The notes: generated from the letters alone by a model not told the origin. DNA of 64,000 nucleotides from Microcebus murinus (GCF_040939455.1 NC_134115.1:29104727-29168726), one strand, 5' to 3'; shown: positions 37,431-52,140, counted from the stretch's first letter. A program made the numbers and translations.

Positions 37431-38950
37431 TTAATGAGCAAAATTTGCCAATGACTTGCAGAACAAACACCATAGGTAGACATTAACATAAGCCCAACAC
37501 TTTGCCTACTAGAAATGCTTTAGTTATTAAGTAGCCAAAAAAAAAAAAAGCACACTCAATTTATATCTCTTTTAAAAGAGCAGACTTTTTACTAGGCAAA
37601 AAAATTAAGTATCAAAAATTCAGAACTTAAATCTCACTATTTGACTGGAAAGCAAGTGCCCATGACAGTTTCTTGTTATTCTTATGATCTGCCTGCTGTA
37701 ATGCAAGACTCTACAGTGGAACTCGAAAATATGTACTCTCAATCATCACGTTAAATATATACTTTTAAGATGATATTATTTTTTTCTTTGCTTCCTAGTC
37801 AAGTTTTGTAGTACCCTTTAAAAAAAGAGAATGGATTGCTACTGGAGTTTTTGATGTTACAAAGAATAATCCTTAAAAAAGAGGGCTAATTCTAAGAGAC
37901 AGCAGTTTCTCACTGCAGTATATAATTGAGATGTGGGGAGACGTCCTGGGCTAATCAATACCTTGCAAAGTTAAGGATTCTAAAAAGACTGACAGAATGA
38001 CAACTGCTAGCTGACATATTTACAGCTTATTTTAGAACAGAGATGTACAGCAGAATGTCAAAATGGGAAAACAAACCACTTGGCCTGAACAGAAAAATGA
38101 CTCATAGAAAACAGAAAAGTCTCACATGTAAAATATCACATCAATAGTCAACACTTTTTCTTTTTGTTTTTAATGCATTTTCTTTCTAGGCTATCTGCAT
38201 CAGGTTTTAAAACTCAGTAGGGCAGATGAGATTTAGAATAGTGTCTATTGCCTCAAGAAATGCTATGTTGGACTAAGGAGGGCTTTAAAGGAAAAAGAAT
38301 GATAGAAAAGAAAATATGACAATTTTTTTCCAGTTTGCTGGTGACGTTTCCCAACTGAATAATTAGGGTTGTGCTTAGTGGGTCAGGGGAAGTAGAGATA
38401 CTAAGTCTGAGGAGTTCTTATAGCATTATTTCTCTCTAGCACCTTCCATGCCTCTTTTCCTTAAGTCAGTGATTAAGATCTGAAGTCTGTGTTTTGGCTT
38501 CTCGTACCTATCAAGGCTAAAAGCAGAAATGCTTCCACGAGCTGGCAGATGACAGCACAGATGGACGAAGCAGAGGGTGGTGACCTGGAGGGTCTGGGAT
38601 TCTCCCTGCAGCTCACAGAAGCTAGGAGGAAACGGAGCCCACTGGTGCCAAAGCGACTGATTATTTTTCAAAAGAATCTTGGTACTTTAGAGAAGTTGCT
38701 TGGTTTTTTAAAATGATGGCTCATTTTAAAAACATTCTGGGGCCACTGAAATAATTTTCTCTGGGTCGTATCCCATTGGCAGGCACTGGCCTGATGGTGG
38801 CCCCCCTGCCCACCGGCGCTGCTGGTGGGCCAATTTCAAGGTGTGTTCCGGGATGGATTTCCCGCTGTCAGCCCCAGGCCACTCCCCCTGCCTTTCCACA
38901 GACTTTGTGAGCACCAAGTGCCTGACATTAAATCCCTTTCTGCTTAAGAT
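37431..38950. other. Non-coding, no recognised element
   Basis: This is AT-rich unique sequence. Open frames of 75-81 codons at 38426-38716 overlap on opposite strands and have no known domain. Confidence 0.4.
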
Positions 38951-38962
38951 GACGTAGTTCTG

Positions 38963-40775
<1,813 letters not shown>

Positions 40776-40780
40776 CACAG

Positions 40781-41621
40781 TATTAGCTTCCTATTGTTGC
40801 TGTGAGAAATTACCAGCTTGGTGGCTGTTTTTTTTTTTTTTTTTTTGACTCAGAGTCTCACTGTCTTTCCTGGGCTAGAGTGCCGTCAGCCTAGCTCACA
40901 GCAACCTCCAACTCCTGGGCTCAAGCGATCCTTCTGCCTCAGCCTCCCGAGTAGCTGGGACTACAGGCATGCATCACCATGCCTGGCTAATTTTTTCTAT
41001 GTATTTTTAGCTGTCCAATTAATTTCTTTCTATTTTTAGTAGAGAACGGGTCTCACTCTTGCTCAGGCTCGTTTCGAACTCCTGATCTTGAGGGATCCAC
41101 CAGCCTCGGCCTCCCAGAGTGCTAGGATTACAGGCGTGCAGCTTGGTGGCTTAAAACAATACAAATTTATTTTCTTACAGCTCTGAGGGTGAGAAGTCCT
41201 AAAATCCCAGCTGTGAGCAGGACTGTGTTCCTTTGTGGAGGGTCTAGGGGGCAACATATTTTCTTGCCTGTTCAGCTTCTAGAGGCTGCCTGAATTCCTT
41301 GGTTCATGGCCCCTTCCTCCATTTCAAAGCCAGCAGAGTAGTGTCTTCAAATTCTTCTGCCCCTCTGACCTCTGCTTCTGGTGATATATCTTTTCTGATT
41401 TTGACCCTCCTGCCTTTCTCTTATGAGGACTCTGTGATTACACTGGACCTATCTGGATAATTCAGGATACTCTTGCCACCTCAGTATACTTAATTTAAGC
41501 ACATCTGCAAAGTTTCTTTGCCAAATAAGGTAACATATTCACAGGTTCCAGGAATTAGGACGTGGACAAGTTTTGGTGGGGGCGGGGGCATTATTCTGTT
41601 TACCAAAGTCACTGAGGTCAA
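40781..41621 (-). mobile_element. MaLR (MLT1-type) LTR split by an Alu
   Basis: The antisense LTR begins gtattagcttcctattgttg (40780), resumes after the Alu with 'gcttggtggcttaaaacaat', passes 'cttctagaggctgcctgaat' and 'tccaggaattaggacgtgga', and ends near 'ttattctgtttacca'. It is a solo LTR with no internal region. Confidence 0.75.
40827..41138 (-). repeat. Lemur-type Alu inside the LTR
   Basis: This is an antisense Alu. The exact 13-bp target copies cagcttggtggct are at 40814-40826 and 41139-41151. Confidence 0.95.
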
Positions 41622-42011
41622 ACACATCTATCAAAAAAGAACACGAAAATGTCTTTGCAGCTATCCGTTTAATATTAACCAAGAGTACTTGCTTTAAAAA
41701 AATCTATTCCTAAGAAATTCCTAAAATAAAAGCGATGAAAGATTTATCTTCTCCCATAGAGCCAAGTATATAATTTCAACATGACATAATGATTAACTGT
41801 AAAGAAAAAAACATGAGGGTTTTTTTTTTTCTCAGAAGCACTTTCGCCACAGTAAAAATCACGCGTGTTCTCTCTCTCTCCTACTCACCAGGCAGGTGAC
41901 AGGCACATCCCAGTTGTTAGAGACAACATGTTCTCATTCAGAGACTCTGGTTTAGGCCAGGTGGTGACATGCTAACAGACCAATTGGTAATTTGATCGCG
42001 CTAAGCATTAC
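41622..42011. other. Intron 3' of the last visible PIP5K1B exon
   Basis: This is unique sequence next to the donor site at 42011, with nothing further recognised. Confidence 0.5.
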
Positions 42012-42156
42012 CTGTTTGAATAAAGCGTAGTCCTGTCGTGTGGATAATGTTCATTGACGTACAAAGAAGAAGATGAAATCGTGGTCGCCAAGGAAGCAGC
42101 TTCAAACAGTGACGGGGTGCTGGGCACCAGGTCTGGCCTGTGTCGGGATCCCAGGG
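42012..42156 (-). CDS. PIP5K1B: PIP5K1B exon, penultimate tail exon
   Basis: This is a 145-nt exon with acceptor CCATTCCCCAG|CC and donor AACAG|GTAATG. Two bases complete the Ala from the previous exon. It then has 47 codons starting LGSRHRPDLVPSTPSLFEAA, through TTISSSSLYVNEHYPHDR, to TTLYSN, with AG left over to start a Ser codon in the next exon. It is part of the Ser/Thr-rich C-terminal tail of the beta isoform. In the human protein as I remember it, about 40 more residues follow, ending in a short hydrophobic C-terminus. I could not find that exon in 1-42011. It is the last exon of the gene seen in this window. Confidence 0.94.
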
Positions 42157-42668
42157 CTGGGGAATGGAAGCAATACATCCCCTCACAAATCTCAGCAATA
42201 AATGCAGCTTGGGTATCTATCATCATTTAAATGAGTCCAAAGCATTCATTTTACATATCATGCTGCAAATTAAATTATGAATTAATTGCACTCCTCTGAA
42301 CTACAGCAGAAATGTAAAATAGCTCCTTGCAAACAGGTTAAAGAGAAAAGAAATTGCATTAATTTACAAAATGGTTTGCGGAAATGGCATTATGAATGTT
42401 CTTTTAAAAACCTAATAAAGTGATTTACTATTTCAAAAGATGGCATATAAAAAACTCCTAGGAAGTTAAGGAGATAATTCTACAGAGATTAAAAGGATGA
42501 CTGGCAAGTGGATAAACAAAGAATGAACCTGCTTTGCCCTGCCTGAGATATGCACATAGCTATGATTCTCAGTTTAGATCTAAGAACTCAGACTTTCCAA
42601 GAGCCAGGAAACAAATACTTCAACAGACTAACAGCCAGCTATTCCTTAACCCTATTTGAGCCCATAAA
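42157..42668. other. Intronic, AT-rich, repeat-free
   Basis: It includes the branch and acceptor region of exon 42012-42156 at its left edge. No other feature is seen. Confidence 0.5.
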
Positions 42669-42925
42669 TTTTTTTTTTTGGAGACACAGTCTTGTTCTGT
42701 TGCCTGGGCTAGAGTGCAGTGGCGTGATCATAACTCATTGCAACCTCAAACTCCTGGGCTCAAGGGATCCTCCTGCTTCAGCTGGGACTATAGGCATGCA
42801 CCACTATGCCAGACTCATTTTTTCTATTTTTTGGTAGGGACAGAGTCTCACTCTTGCTCAGAGTGAGCAAGTCTTGAATTCCTGATCTCAAGAGATCCTC
42901 CTTCCTGAGCCTCCCAGAGTGCTAC
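42669..42925 (-). repeat. Alu, older type, in PIP5K1B intron
   Basis: This is an antisense Alu (sense to the gene) with deletions and no lemur linker insert. 'agtgcagtggcgtgatcata' resembles AluJ-like forms. Confidence 0.9.
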
Positions 42926-43910
42926 ATAGTTTTGAACATTATCCAGGGTTCTTCTTGACATATTTTAACAGCAAGGCTGCCTATAAAAAAACGAGAAAAC
43001 TCTTCTTTAAAATATAGGGGCCCAAGAAAATACTTTTGCAAGAGCCCATCTTTGTCAGGAAAGAGGAATGTTCAAGACTGAACAGTGACCCACGTCCATC
43101 TCTCTGGAGCCTGTTGGATTCTTTTTCATCTTTCCCTCAAATTGAACTAAAACAGATGATAATAGATACAAATATAAACCTAAGGTGTTTCTGATATTCC
43201 TTTATGGACACAACAATTCAAAATGAGGTATTTTCTAAGTGTAAATAGAATATGACCCTACAGACATTATTACGTGAGTATGAAGTTTTAGATTTTTTTT
43301 TTTTTTTTTTGATTTGAAGGGTATACATGGTGGGGTGGGGAGAGGCATGGAGGGAAACTGAGGCAAGCACAGGAAGGGTTGGACTCTGGTCTGGGAAATG
43401 AACAACACATTGGGATGGTGGAGCTCTATCTCTGATACAAGTGAAAAGAAAGAACTACAGTGATGGATATCATATAAAATCAGGAATAGCCAAAGTGCTC
43501 AACCTTCAAAAACGAGAAAGGCTTCAATTTAATATGACACTTAGCTTGTAATCTTCAATATACTCTCAACTTCTCATCAATTACAGAGAAAAGATGAAAA
43601 CTCTCCAAAACACTGCAAACTGGGTCTGAAAAATAATCTGACATCAGGTTCCAATGAATTGCCACTAATTATAAGGCAGATGGAGCTGGACTTTGAACCC
43701 CTAATGAAGACATGGGTTTGGGGCATACCAGTTTTATTTCATGAACCAGACACAACCCGAGTGGTATAAGATAGAAAAATGTCATCTGTCTTGTCAGTTA
43801 GTTCCAGTTCACACATCATCTAGACATTGGGCAACTGATTCCTCAACCCCTGAGGAGCAGCTCTTTGAAGAAATGTCTCCTCGTGCTTCTATATCCTTCA
43901 GTGTTTTTCT
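42926..43910. other. Intronic, no recognised element
   Basis: It has an oligo-T at 43293-43310. No gene or repeat was recognised. Confidence 0.4.
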
Positions 43911-44560
43911 AAAACCAGGGGAGTAGGCACAATTCTAGGATCACCCCCAATGACTTGCAGCCTTGCATAATCTCCCTTTGATTGTGGTGGAACTTGTGAA
44001 TAGGACGAACTATTACTCCTGTGATTATTTTTTATGTGACCTGGCAAAAGACATTTTGCAGATGTAAACTAAGGTTACTTTGAGTTAGTCAAAGGGGAGG
44101 TCACCCAGGGGAGGCTGACCTAATCACATGACCCTTTAAAACTGGGACTAGAGGACAGAAGAAGTCAGAGATTCGAGTGTTGGGGGACAAGGCAAGAAAT
44201 TCTCTGTTTGGAGATGGAGAGGAGACATGGTGAGGAATGTGGATGGTCTCCAGGCTGAGCATGGCCCTTGGCAGTCAGACGGCAAAGAAGTGGAGACCTT
44301 GGCCCAACCACAGCAAAGAGCTGAATTCTGCCAACGACATGGATGAGCTTGGAAGGGGATTCTCCTCCGGCATCTCCAGAGAAGAACTCAGCTTAGCTGA
44401 TGCCTTGACTTCAGCTTTTGAGACTCTGAGCAGAGAACCCAGGTGAGCTGTAACCAGTCTTCTGACTTGAAGAACTGTCAGCTACTAAAAGGGTATTATT
44501 TTTAGCTGTGAAGTTAGTGGGGTAATGTGTTACATGGCAGTAGAAGAAGAGTATAACCTG
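43911..44560 (+). mobile_element. Degraded MaLR-type LTR
   Basis: It is an MLT1/MST-like text: 'acattttgcagatgtaaact', 'ctgacctaatcacatgaccc', 'gaaggggattctcctccgg', 'gaacccaggtgagctgtaac'. It is only an LTR, and old. Confidence 0.55.
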
Positions 44561-45229
44561 AACATACTGAGAATGCCAGAAAACAAATGGCTAGGAACTA
44601 GAGAAAATTTGGTGTTGACGTGGTGCACTATGACAGGGAAGTCCCCAAGTACAGAGCATTATGAAGAGGCCGGACATTGTACATGAAGAGAAGTTTATCG
44701 TGAAGATAAACTCATTTTATGATAGTGTGTTACATTTTCAAAGAATATACTCCATAGGTTTTTCTTTGACCTTCAGAGGCCTTTTTAGGAATATCTCTAA
44801 ATTTGAAATCACAGGTCCAATGGTTCATCTGAAAAAAAATATATAATATGTGCACTACTTCCCATGTTTCCAGACTTTCTGGATACTAGGTAGTGTATTT
44901 ATTATACAGTACTTTTTTTTTTTTCTTCAGACTAACAACTGGATCCACTGCTTTAACCTAAGAGATTATATTGGGCATACTATTTGAAAGCTTAACTAAC
45001 ACAGTTTAAAAATAAATTTATCCTATTTCTCAGGCTGCAGACACCTATAGTTTTATGTGTTCTATCGGAAAGCCAGGTAGTCTGGTGGGTGAAACACTGG
45101 TGCAGGTTAGCTTAGTGGGGGTGGGTGTCTGCCAGGAATGGGAGCCAGCAGTTCACTGACTCTGAGTAAAAGTTGGTTTATGGGAAGGTGAGACAGAAAG
45201 AAATCCAACATATCATATATAAATAAGTG

Positions 45230-45925
45230 CTACAGAAGAAGGGATAGAAATAACAACCTATTCTAAAGACTCTAAGGCAAAGGAAGCCCCTAGAAGAGGT
45301 CTTATCTTCTACAGAAAGTGGAGGACATTTTCAGGAAATACTGGGATTCTCAAAAGAATATACTGATAGAAAAATCTAAAATGTCATTTCCCTTTATTGG
45401 ATTAGAAGAGAAAAAAACGAATGATCAATTTAGTAGATAGAGAAAAGTATTTGATAAAATTCAATACTCATTCTTGATTTAAAAAAAACTTTTATCAAGC
45501 TAGGAATAAGAAAAGAACTTCCTTGATTGGATTATGGGTATCAAATACAGCAAACTTCTTTTTCAACAATGAAACATACAAAGCATTCCCTTTAAAATCA
45601 GGACAGGGCAAGGCTGCCTACAATCACCGCTTCTATTCATCATTGTACCAGAAGTCCTAGCCAACAAATAAAAAAGAAAGAGAAAAAAAGAGACGTGAGG
45701 TCTATGTAGTAGCAACAAACAGCCAGAAAACCCAATTCTTAAAAAAGGATACTATTTTGAAAGACAACAAAAAAAATCTACATCAATATCTCTGTGTCTA
45801 TCCAAGGAATAAATCTAACAAAAGATATGTATATATGCCACACAAGGAGAATATTATAAAATTTTATTTAAATTCATTACAGAAGACCTATATAAATGAA
45901 GAGACAACTTATTGTTTCATTGTGT
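45230..45925 (+). repeat. L1 ORF2 fragment
   Basis: It is part of the L1 reverse-transcriptase frame at DNA level ('aaaattcaatactcattct', 'ttaaaatcaggacagggcaa', 'tgtaccagaagtcctagcca'), with frameshifts. It is antisense to PIP5K1B. Confidence 0.75.
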
Positions 45926-46021
45926 GTGTGTGTGCGTACATGCATAGAATAAGGCCTAGAAGTAAAAACAACAAAATGTTAATATTTGTTCTCATCAGGT
46001 TGTGGGATTGTAAATTTTGTT

Positions 46022-46360
46022 GTTTTTTTTTTTTGAGACAGAGTCTCACTTTGTTGTCCAGGCTAGAGTGAGTGCCGTGGCGTCAGCCTGGCTCACAGCA
46101 ACCTCAATCTCCGGGACTCAGCGATCCTACTGCCTCAGCCTCCCGAGTAGAGTAGCTGGGACTACAGGCACGCACCACCATGCCCGGCTAATTTTTTTTT
46201 TTTTGTATATATATTTTTAGTTGGTCAATTAATTTATTTCTATTTTTGGTAGAGACGGGGTCTCGCTCAGGCTGGTTTCGAACTCCTGACCTTGAGCAAT
46301 CCACCCGCCTCGGCCTCCCAAAGTGCTAGGATTACAGGCGTGAGCCATCACGCCCGGCCT
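46022..46360 (-). repeat. Lemur-type Alu in PIP5K1B intron
   Basis: This is a complete antisense Alu (sense to the gene), ending 267 bp upstream in transcript terms from exon 46627-46782's donor side. It is flanked by taaatttt copies. Confidence 0.93.
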
Positions 46361-46626
46361 ATAAATTTTTTTCTTTTTGAATATTTTAGTATTTTCTAAT
46401 TTTTTTTTACCACAAGCCCTATAAAGTGTATTGTTTATGTGGTATTTAAAATTTATATGAACTATATCATACTATATACTCATATAACCCTTTAAAAAAT
46501 TTAATTCATGGGCTTCACTTCTGAGAGCAGGTATTTTCTAATTTTTCTACTGTGAATATACATTACTTGTGTAAATAAATTATAAGAACTTTTTCTTTTC
46601 TCTCTTTTAACGTTACGTATCTTTAC

Positions 46627-46782
46627 CTTCTTCATCAAGGCTGCTAAAACTTTGTCCTTCCGTCAGCAAATCTCGCTTCTCGTCCTTCCATTCCGGGCTA
46701 ATCGAGGACACAATCTCCTGCGAGGTCGCCTTTAAGGCGGCGATGGAATTACAACGTTTCTTAGAAGGTGAGGCCTTCAGAG
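46627..46782 (-). CDS. PIP5K1B: PIP5K1B exon, C-terminal tail (CpG-rich)
   Basis: This is a 156-nt exon with acceptor TTTCCGTCTAG|CT and donor GAAG|GTAAAG. It begins with the two bases that complete Ala and carries 51 full codons starting LKASPSKKRCNSIAALKATS and ending GQSFSSLDEE. It then gives one base of the next Ala. The region lies outside the kinase fold. It is rich in Ser and Lys and probably disordered, as expected for the paralogue-specific tail. It reads SISPEW where I remember SISQEW in human. The exon holds ten CpG dinucleotides in 156 bp, while the flanks are strongly AT-rich. Upstream in-frame codons (before the AG acceptor) are intronic. Confidence 0.95.
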
Positions 46783-47875
46783 CTAGACGGAAAGGAAAAA
46801 GGACCGACAAATAGAGATACTTATTATAAAATCACATTAATATTTTATTTATAAAAGTAATATTCTATTTATTATTTATTAACATGTTAGTCATTATTTG
46901 AGTAGAAGGCAAGAGGCTTATTTTATATACACAGAAAGGGAGATGAAATTATCTATGGTTTTGGCCATATTATTTGTCTAAAATGACTTGACTTAAATCA
47001 AAATATCCTGGAATACATTAGAGTTGAAATTTCTCCCCAGATTTTGAAATAAAACTTTATTTGAGGTGAAATTTAAATGTTTTATTGCTAAAGAATTATC
47101 CTCCCCCCCCCCAAACAATGTTTTTCTAGGGCTGGGAGGAAGCTGGGTGGGTTGATAAACACAGATGGTGAAGTATGGAGAATTCTCATGACCCCAGTTT
47201 TATTGACTTGGGACTGGGAATTTTCTAAACATGCCAAGGTTTAATCTTACACTCATGTTGCCCAATTTAGCCAAGTTACGTCTGGTTGCTTTTTTCTTTC
47301 TGTGACTTTCCACTAAAATTTCCTACCCATTGGGTCTTTTCCAGGTCATGATTATGTCACATGTACAATTCATTCCTGATCTTTGTCTAAACAGCATTCT
47401 ACAACTTCAGAAGTGTGTTGGGGACCTGAACTAATGAAAATGTACTTCACCATCAATCATGCTTGCTGAAGCTTGTGGCTTTACAGAAGACATGTCCATG
47501 GAAGCTGCACTCTTTGCTGCAATAATTCTTCTTGGCTTAATATTATTAGAGGATTTCCTTGGAGGCTGGGGGAGAAGGAAGCTGTGTTTATGCTTTCCCC
47601 TGAACTTGTGTTTGGCAGTGTCTCTCCTCCTTTGGAAGTGCGTTAAGGAGTAATCTGACAGCAAATGTATTAGAGTAATTGTGTTTAGCCTTGGGAATCT
47701 CAGAGCTTAGATTACACTGCTCATCTGGGGCCTTCCCAGAGGCAGCTTTGCAAGAACTTAATTGCAGGAGGACTTTGGACACACAAACGAGGAGGGAAGA
47801 ATGGAGGGCAATCTCTCCACTTAAAGGGGGGTAAGGTTTATCTCTCCCTTGAGCAGTCTTACAATCATAATAATA
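46783..47875. other. Intronic, no recognised element
   Basis: It has a C-run at 47102-47113. The open frames around 47431-47782 overlap on both strands and match nothing known. Confidence 0.4.
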
Positions 47876-47879
47876 TCAT

Positions 47880-48065
47880 CATCCTAATAAATAACGTTTA
47901 TAGAGGGATTTAGAGTTTGGAAGCTAACATGCCCATTGCATATCTCAAATTATCCACATGTCTAAGGGGGAGGAAGGCCCTTTTATAGGTCCAGAAACTG
48001 AGAATAGAAAAGTTGTGACTTGTTCCAGGTAACGGGGCTAGAAAGCATGAACTCCAGGTGTCTTT
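47880..48065 (-). repeat. MIR SINE relic
   Basis: It is antisense MIR: 'ctcaaattatccacatgtct', 'taggtccagaaactgagaat', 'cttgttccaggtaacgg'. Confidence 0.65.
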
Positions 48066-48419
48066 CCTTTTTTCTTGAGTTGCCTAATTGGTGGTTCATT
48101 TTCTAGCTCTTTTACAGTCTATTTTCCGGTTAGAGTGAAGGATAAAAAAGATAAAACTCAAGTTTGTTTTTCTTTAAAGGGAGGAAATTTTGAATGTTTA
48201 AAAACTGATAAAAATTAATTTTAATTAATAAATAAGTGGACCAATAAATCACGTTTTCCTTAATTCTCCATTTTTCTCAGTGGCGACACTTGTTACACAG
48301 GTCTGAAGTCGTTATCAACATACTGGCTTCTGCCTTAATATTCTATCTGCTAACTTTTATAAACTTATACATTTTTATAAACTCCTATCTTTCTACATTG
48401 CATTTTAAGACTTCTGTGG

Positions 48420-48965
48420 CAGAGGATCTCAGATGTGGTCTGGGAACCACTAGTGTGATCTCAGACCGTCTCAAAAGATCTGCAATGTTAAAATTAGTTT
48501 TGTAACAATATTAAGACATTATTTGCCTTTTTCACTCTCATTCTGTCATGTGTTTAGAGTTTTCCAGACATTACATGACCTGTGATATCACCACAGATTA
48601 AACTCAGAGGCAGATGTGAGATTCCAATTTATTTTCTACTAAGCTAGACATTAGAGATCTGGAAAAACTGTAAAATAATACCACTTTTCTCCACGAATTA
48701 TTTGTTTTAGAAAATATAACTATTTTTTAATGTTAAAATGTTCATGTTTTGTTAAAATTGGCTTATGGTAACACATAATGGTTTTATAATAGTTACCTGG
48801 TAATAATTAATAAATATTTCAAAATTTTATCAATTCTAATTTCCACTGTGTGACATATAGATATCTATAACCCACATAAATAAAAACTCTTCAGGGTCCT
48901 CAATAATTTTTAAGAGTATAAAGTGGCCCTGAGACCAAAAGGTTTGAGAATTGCTTTTCTACAAC
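48420..48965 (+). mobile_element. hAT-like DNA transposon relic
   Basis: It has 'gtggtctgggaaccactag' near the left end and 'aaaggtttgagaattgcttt' at the right, in the style of hAT-Charlie termini. The interior is AT-rich with no transposase frame. The family is uncertain. Confidence 0.45.
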
Positions 48966-49369
48966 ATAGTTCTTAGGTCAATGTTATTTCTCTAAACTGA
49001 GAAACAGCTTAGATCAAAAGAATGTCAGTAGCACCAAGGAAACATGATTGAGGTTAGAATCATTTAATGAGGGGAAGTCACTCTGGAGAGCTGTGCTTGT
49101 GGCTTTCTTTTAACGCAGTGAGGGCCAACAGAAGTCTGGAAGTGGGCACAGAATACCTATATAACACACATGGTTTAGCCAAAGACAAATCCAGGAATTT
49201 CTGTCACACAAAAGAAAGTAACCAGCAACCTAAACCATCTTTCTAGATTTCCCTGACAAATGAAATCCCTGAGACATTCAATTTCTGCAAAATCCAAGTC
49301 CTGATCTGCTGAGTGAAGCTCAGACCACCCCATTTAAGGAAGAAACTCATAATTTAAGACAAAATTGAA

Positions 49370-49870
49370 CTCTTTCTTTAGGTGCTATGTGGTCTTGGCA
49401 GAGGTTTGTTTTCTTCTCTGCTCCTCTCAAACTGCCTCTGAATATCACCACTTTTCAGCTCACCCTCCTGCCCTTCTGGAACCTACTATGTTCATTTCTA
49501 CCTCTAGGCCTTTGCACATGCTGTTCCTTCTCCTCGAGATACCCTTCTTACCCCTCTTCTTAATGAATTCTGGTTTATGTTTTCAGGACTTAATTTAAAT
49601 ATCCTTTTCTCTGTGAAGCTTTCTTTTGGAAGAATTGGTCTTATTTCTCTTGGTAGTAGTATATGCAAAGTAGTGTATGCAAAAACTCTCTTAGCAATTG
49701 CTTCATTACATTATAAATCTGTTGCATGTTCCAATCTCTGACTCAAAACAGACTTAAATTATTGCAGGAAGAACTAATTAATTTTTAAAAAGCTTTTTAT
49801 GTCATCAGTGCTAAGCATCGTGCTAGGTACATAATGAATGCACAAATGTTTGTGGAATGAGTGCATTAGT
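49370..49870 (+). repeat. L2 LINE 3' end
   Basis: It carries the hallmark 'ctctaggcctttgcacatgc', 'tgttccttctcctcgagata', 'ctctgtgaagctttctttt' and a tail 'gtacataatgaatgcaca'. Confidence 0.8.
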
Positions 49871-50369
49871 GTTCTGAAATCTTAGGACAGTTTGATTTTT
49901 AACAAATAAATTAATTTAACTATTATATTCTATTGAGAAAACTAAGCTTTAGCACTTTAGACACATCATTTGGGTAGAGAATTTAAGTGAGGTTTCAACA
50001 TAATGGTACCATAACATTTCTAGAAAATATCATAGGATTTTGCAGACACTACTATATTGGCAACATGACTCAATTCTCGGGTGGGATGAATGGATTTACG
50101 AAGGTTAAAAAAACTGACTTGAATAAAGAAAAGAAACTTGAAGTCCGGGTACTATTTTCTTGCGGTGGGGTTGGGAGGTATGGTTGGGGCGGGTAGAAGA
50201 AGTGGGGGGTGGGTTTTCACTTATAGAGAAAGTATGCTTTTAGGCATTAGGGGTTTTAAATTAATTATAATCGATGAAACATCTTAAAATTGTGTTTGAA
50301 AGTGTTGACTTCACTATTTAAATTCTTACTCTTTGAAATGGTGGTATTCAATGAAAATTCTATCATTTA

Positions 50370-50900
50370 TTGCATTATTCATTAAATATTTATTGAGTGC
50401 CTACTATGTGCCAGGAAACATGCTGGGTGCTGGGAATATATATGAGTGAACCAAACACAGTCTGTATTTTGAAGGGACTTAAAGTCTAATGGGGGAAACA
50501 GACAAGTTCTTTACTGCACAGAGTGATAAGTACAGAAGAGGTATCAGCTATGCTGAGACTTGAAGGAAGACTAGGGAAGATGGAAAGAGCATTGCAAGCA
50601 AAGGGACAAGCACGAGCAGAGATGTGGAGCCAGTCTGGAATATCTGGGGTATTCTCAAGGAGTTCAAAGCTTCTGGGGCCCAGAGGAGAGGATGTGGTAT
50701 GGAATGTGGTGGGAGAGAAGTTGCATCACAAAGGGACTCAGAAGCCAAGTTGACAACTTCATGCACCAGGAAATCCATGGAAATTTGTAAAAAACTTACT
50801 ATTATTTTTAGCGTGGTAGGGTTTTAAGAGGAAATTAGCAAGAGCAGATTAATATTTTAAATGGATTCCTCTGGCTGCAATGTGGGGAGATTGGATTATT
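50370..50900 (-). repeat. L2 LINE 3' end
   Basis: It is antisense: 'tttattgagtgcctactatg', 'aaagtctaatgggggaaaca', 'gctgagacttgaaggaaga', 'ttcctctggctgcaatgtgg'. The open frames in this stretch are LINE-derived shadows. Confidence 0.8.
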
Positions 50901-51889
50901 AATAGATACGGACACAACTGAAGGCAAACAGACCTGTGTGGGGCTACAACTTTACTTCATGCAAAAATAAATAAATACATATATACATACCCCAAACAGA
51001 GAAACACAGTGGCTGAATCAGGAGCGGCACTGTGAGAGAAGGGACTGACTTTACTATTTCAGAGTGAGGATTGGTAGGTATTGCTGAGTGGTTGTGTTCA
51101 GGGGGTCAGCAAAAGGAAGGAGGCAAAGCATGATGCCAGCACTTCTGGTGGGTAACCGGGTGGACTGTGGTGGCCTGCAGGGAGGTGCGGCCTCAGGGAG
51201 AGTGGCAGGCTCCGGGCTGGGGAGGGGCCTAATTCAGTTTGGTGCATGCTGAGCTTGTGGACTTTTGTGGAAGCTTAAGTGGGAAGGTTGGACAGGCAGG
51301 GGGATTTGTTAGAGGTGTGGGAATGAGTTGCAACCAAAACCTAGGGAGAGTGGGAAATTACTCAGAGACAGCTGGGCAAGAAGAAGAAACAAAGCCGGAG
51401 CCTGGACCCTGAGGACCACCCACACTAAGAGTAAGGCAGAGAGGAGGAGCTGCCCAGGGACCACGGAGGAGCAGAGGGGCTGGAGAGGAACCAGCGAGTC
51501 CTGAGCTATGGAAGGCAAGTGAAGACGACATTTCACAGAGTGCTGGTGTCAGCTGCCTCAAGTGCTAAAGATTTTTAAGAAAAGACTGGAAGCTGTTCAA
51601 TGGCTTGAACAATGACAGTTGATGACCTCACCAAGAACATTTTGGTGGGGTCAAAAGCCAACTGGAGTGCATGCAAAAGAGACAAGAAATAAAGAAGTGA
51701 GATTGCAAGTGCGTCCAACTCTCAAGCAGGGTGACTGGGAAGGAGGAGAGAGAAACCGCAGGGATTGGAGAGAGAGGCAGAGCTGAGGGCATTTGTTTTT
51801 AAGATAGGAAAGAACAAACAGATTGAAGGGTAAGACTAGAGCCAGAAGAGAGAGTGATGGTTAAAGGTACCTGAAGTGAAGGTAATGTC
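50901..51889. other. Intronic, purine-rich on the + strand
   Basis: It may continue old L2 sequence in parts. No gene is supported. It is GA-rich and GC-rich compared with the rest of the intron. Confidence 0.4.
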
Positions 51890-52140
51890 TAGAGGGATCT
51901 GTCCTGGACCTGAAGGAGAAGAAGGGACCCAGCAAATGTGTCATGCACCTTTCCTTCACTTACTAAATAATTATATACACTGTATGCACCTCCCAAATCC
52001 TCCCCCCTGCACTAGGTGCTGGGGATACAGTAGCAAGCTTGCATTTACATAAAGGAGGCAGGCATTAAAGAAGATATATAATTAAAATCTATAATATAAA
52101 TAGGTAAAATCCATAGTATGTTAGATCATGATAAATATTT
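51890..52140 (-). repeat. L2 LINE tail
   Basis: It is antisense: 'cctttccttcacttactaaa', 'gcactaggtgctggggata', 'acataaaggaggcaggca'. Confidence 0.6.

Noticed and set aside
50523..50827. Open frames of 67-76 codons
   Set aside because: They lie inside an antisense L2 relic.
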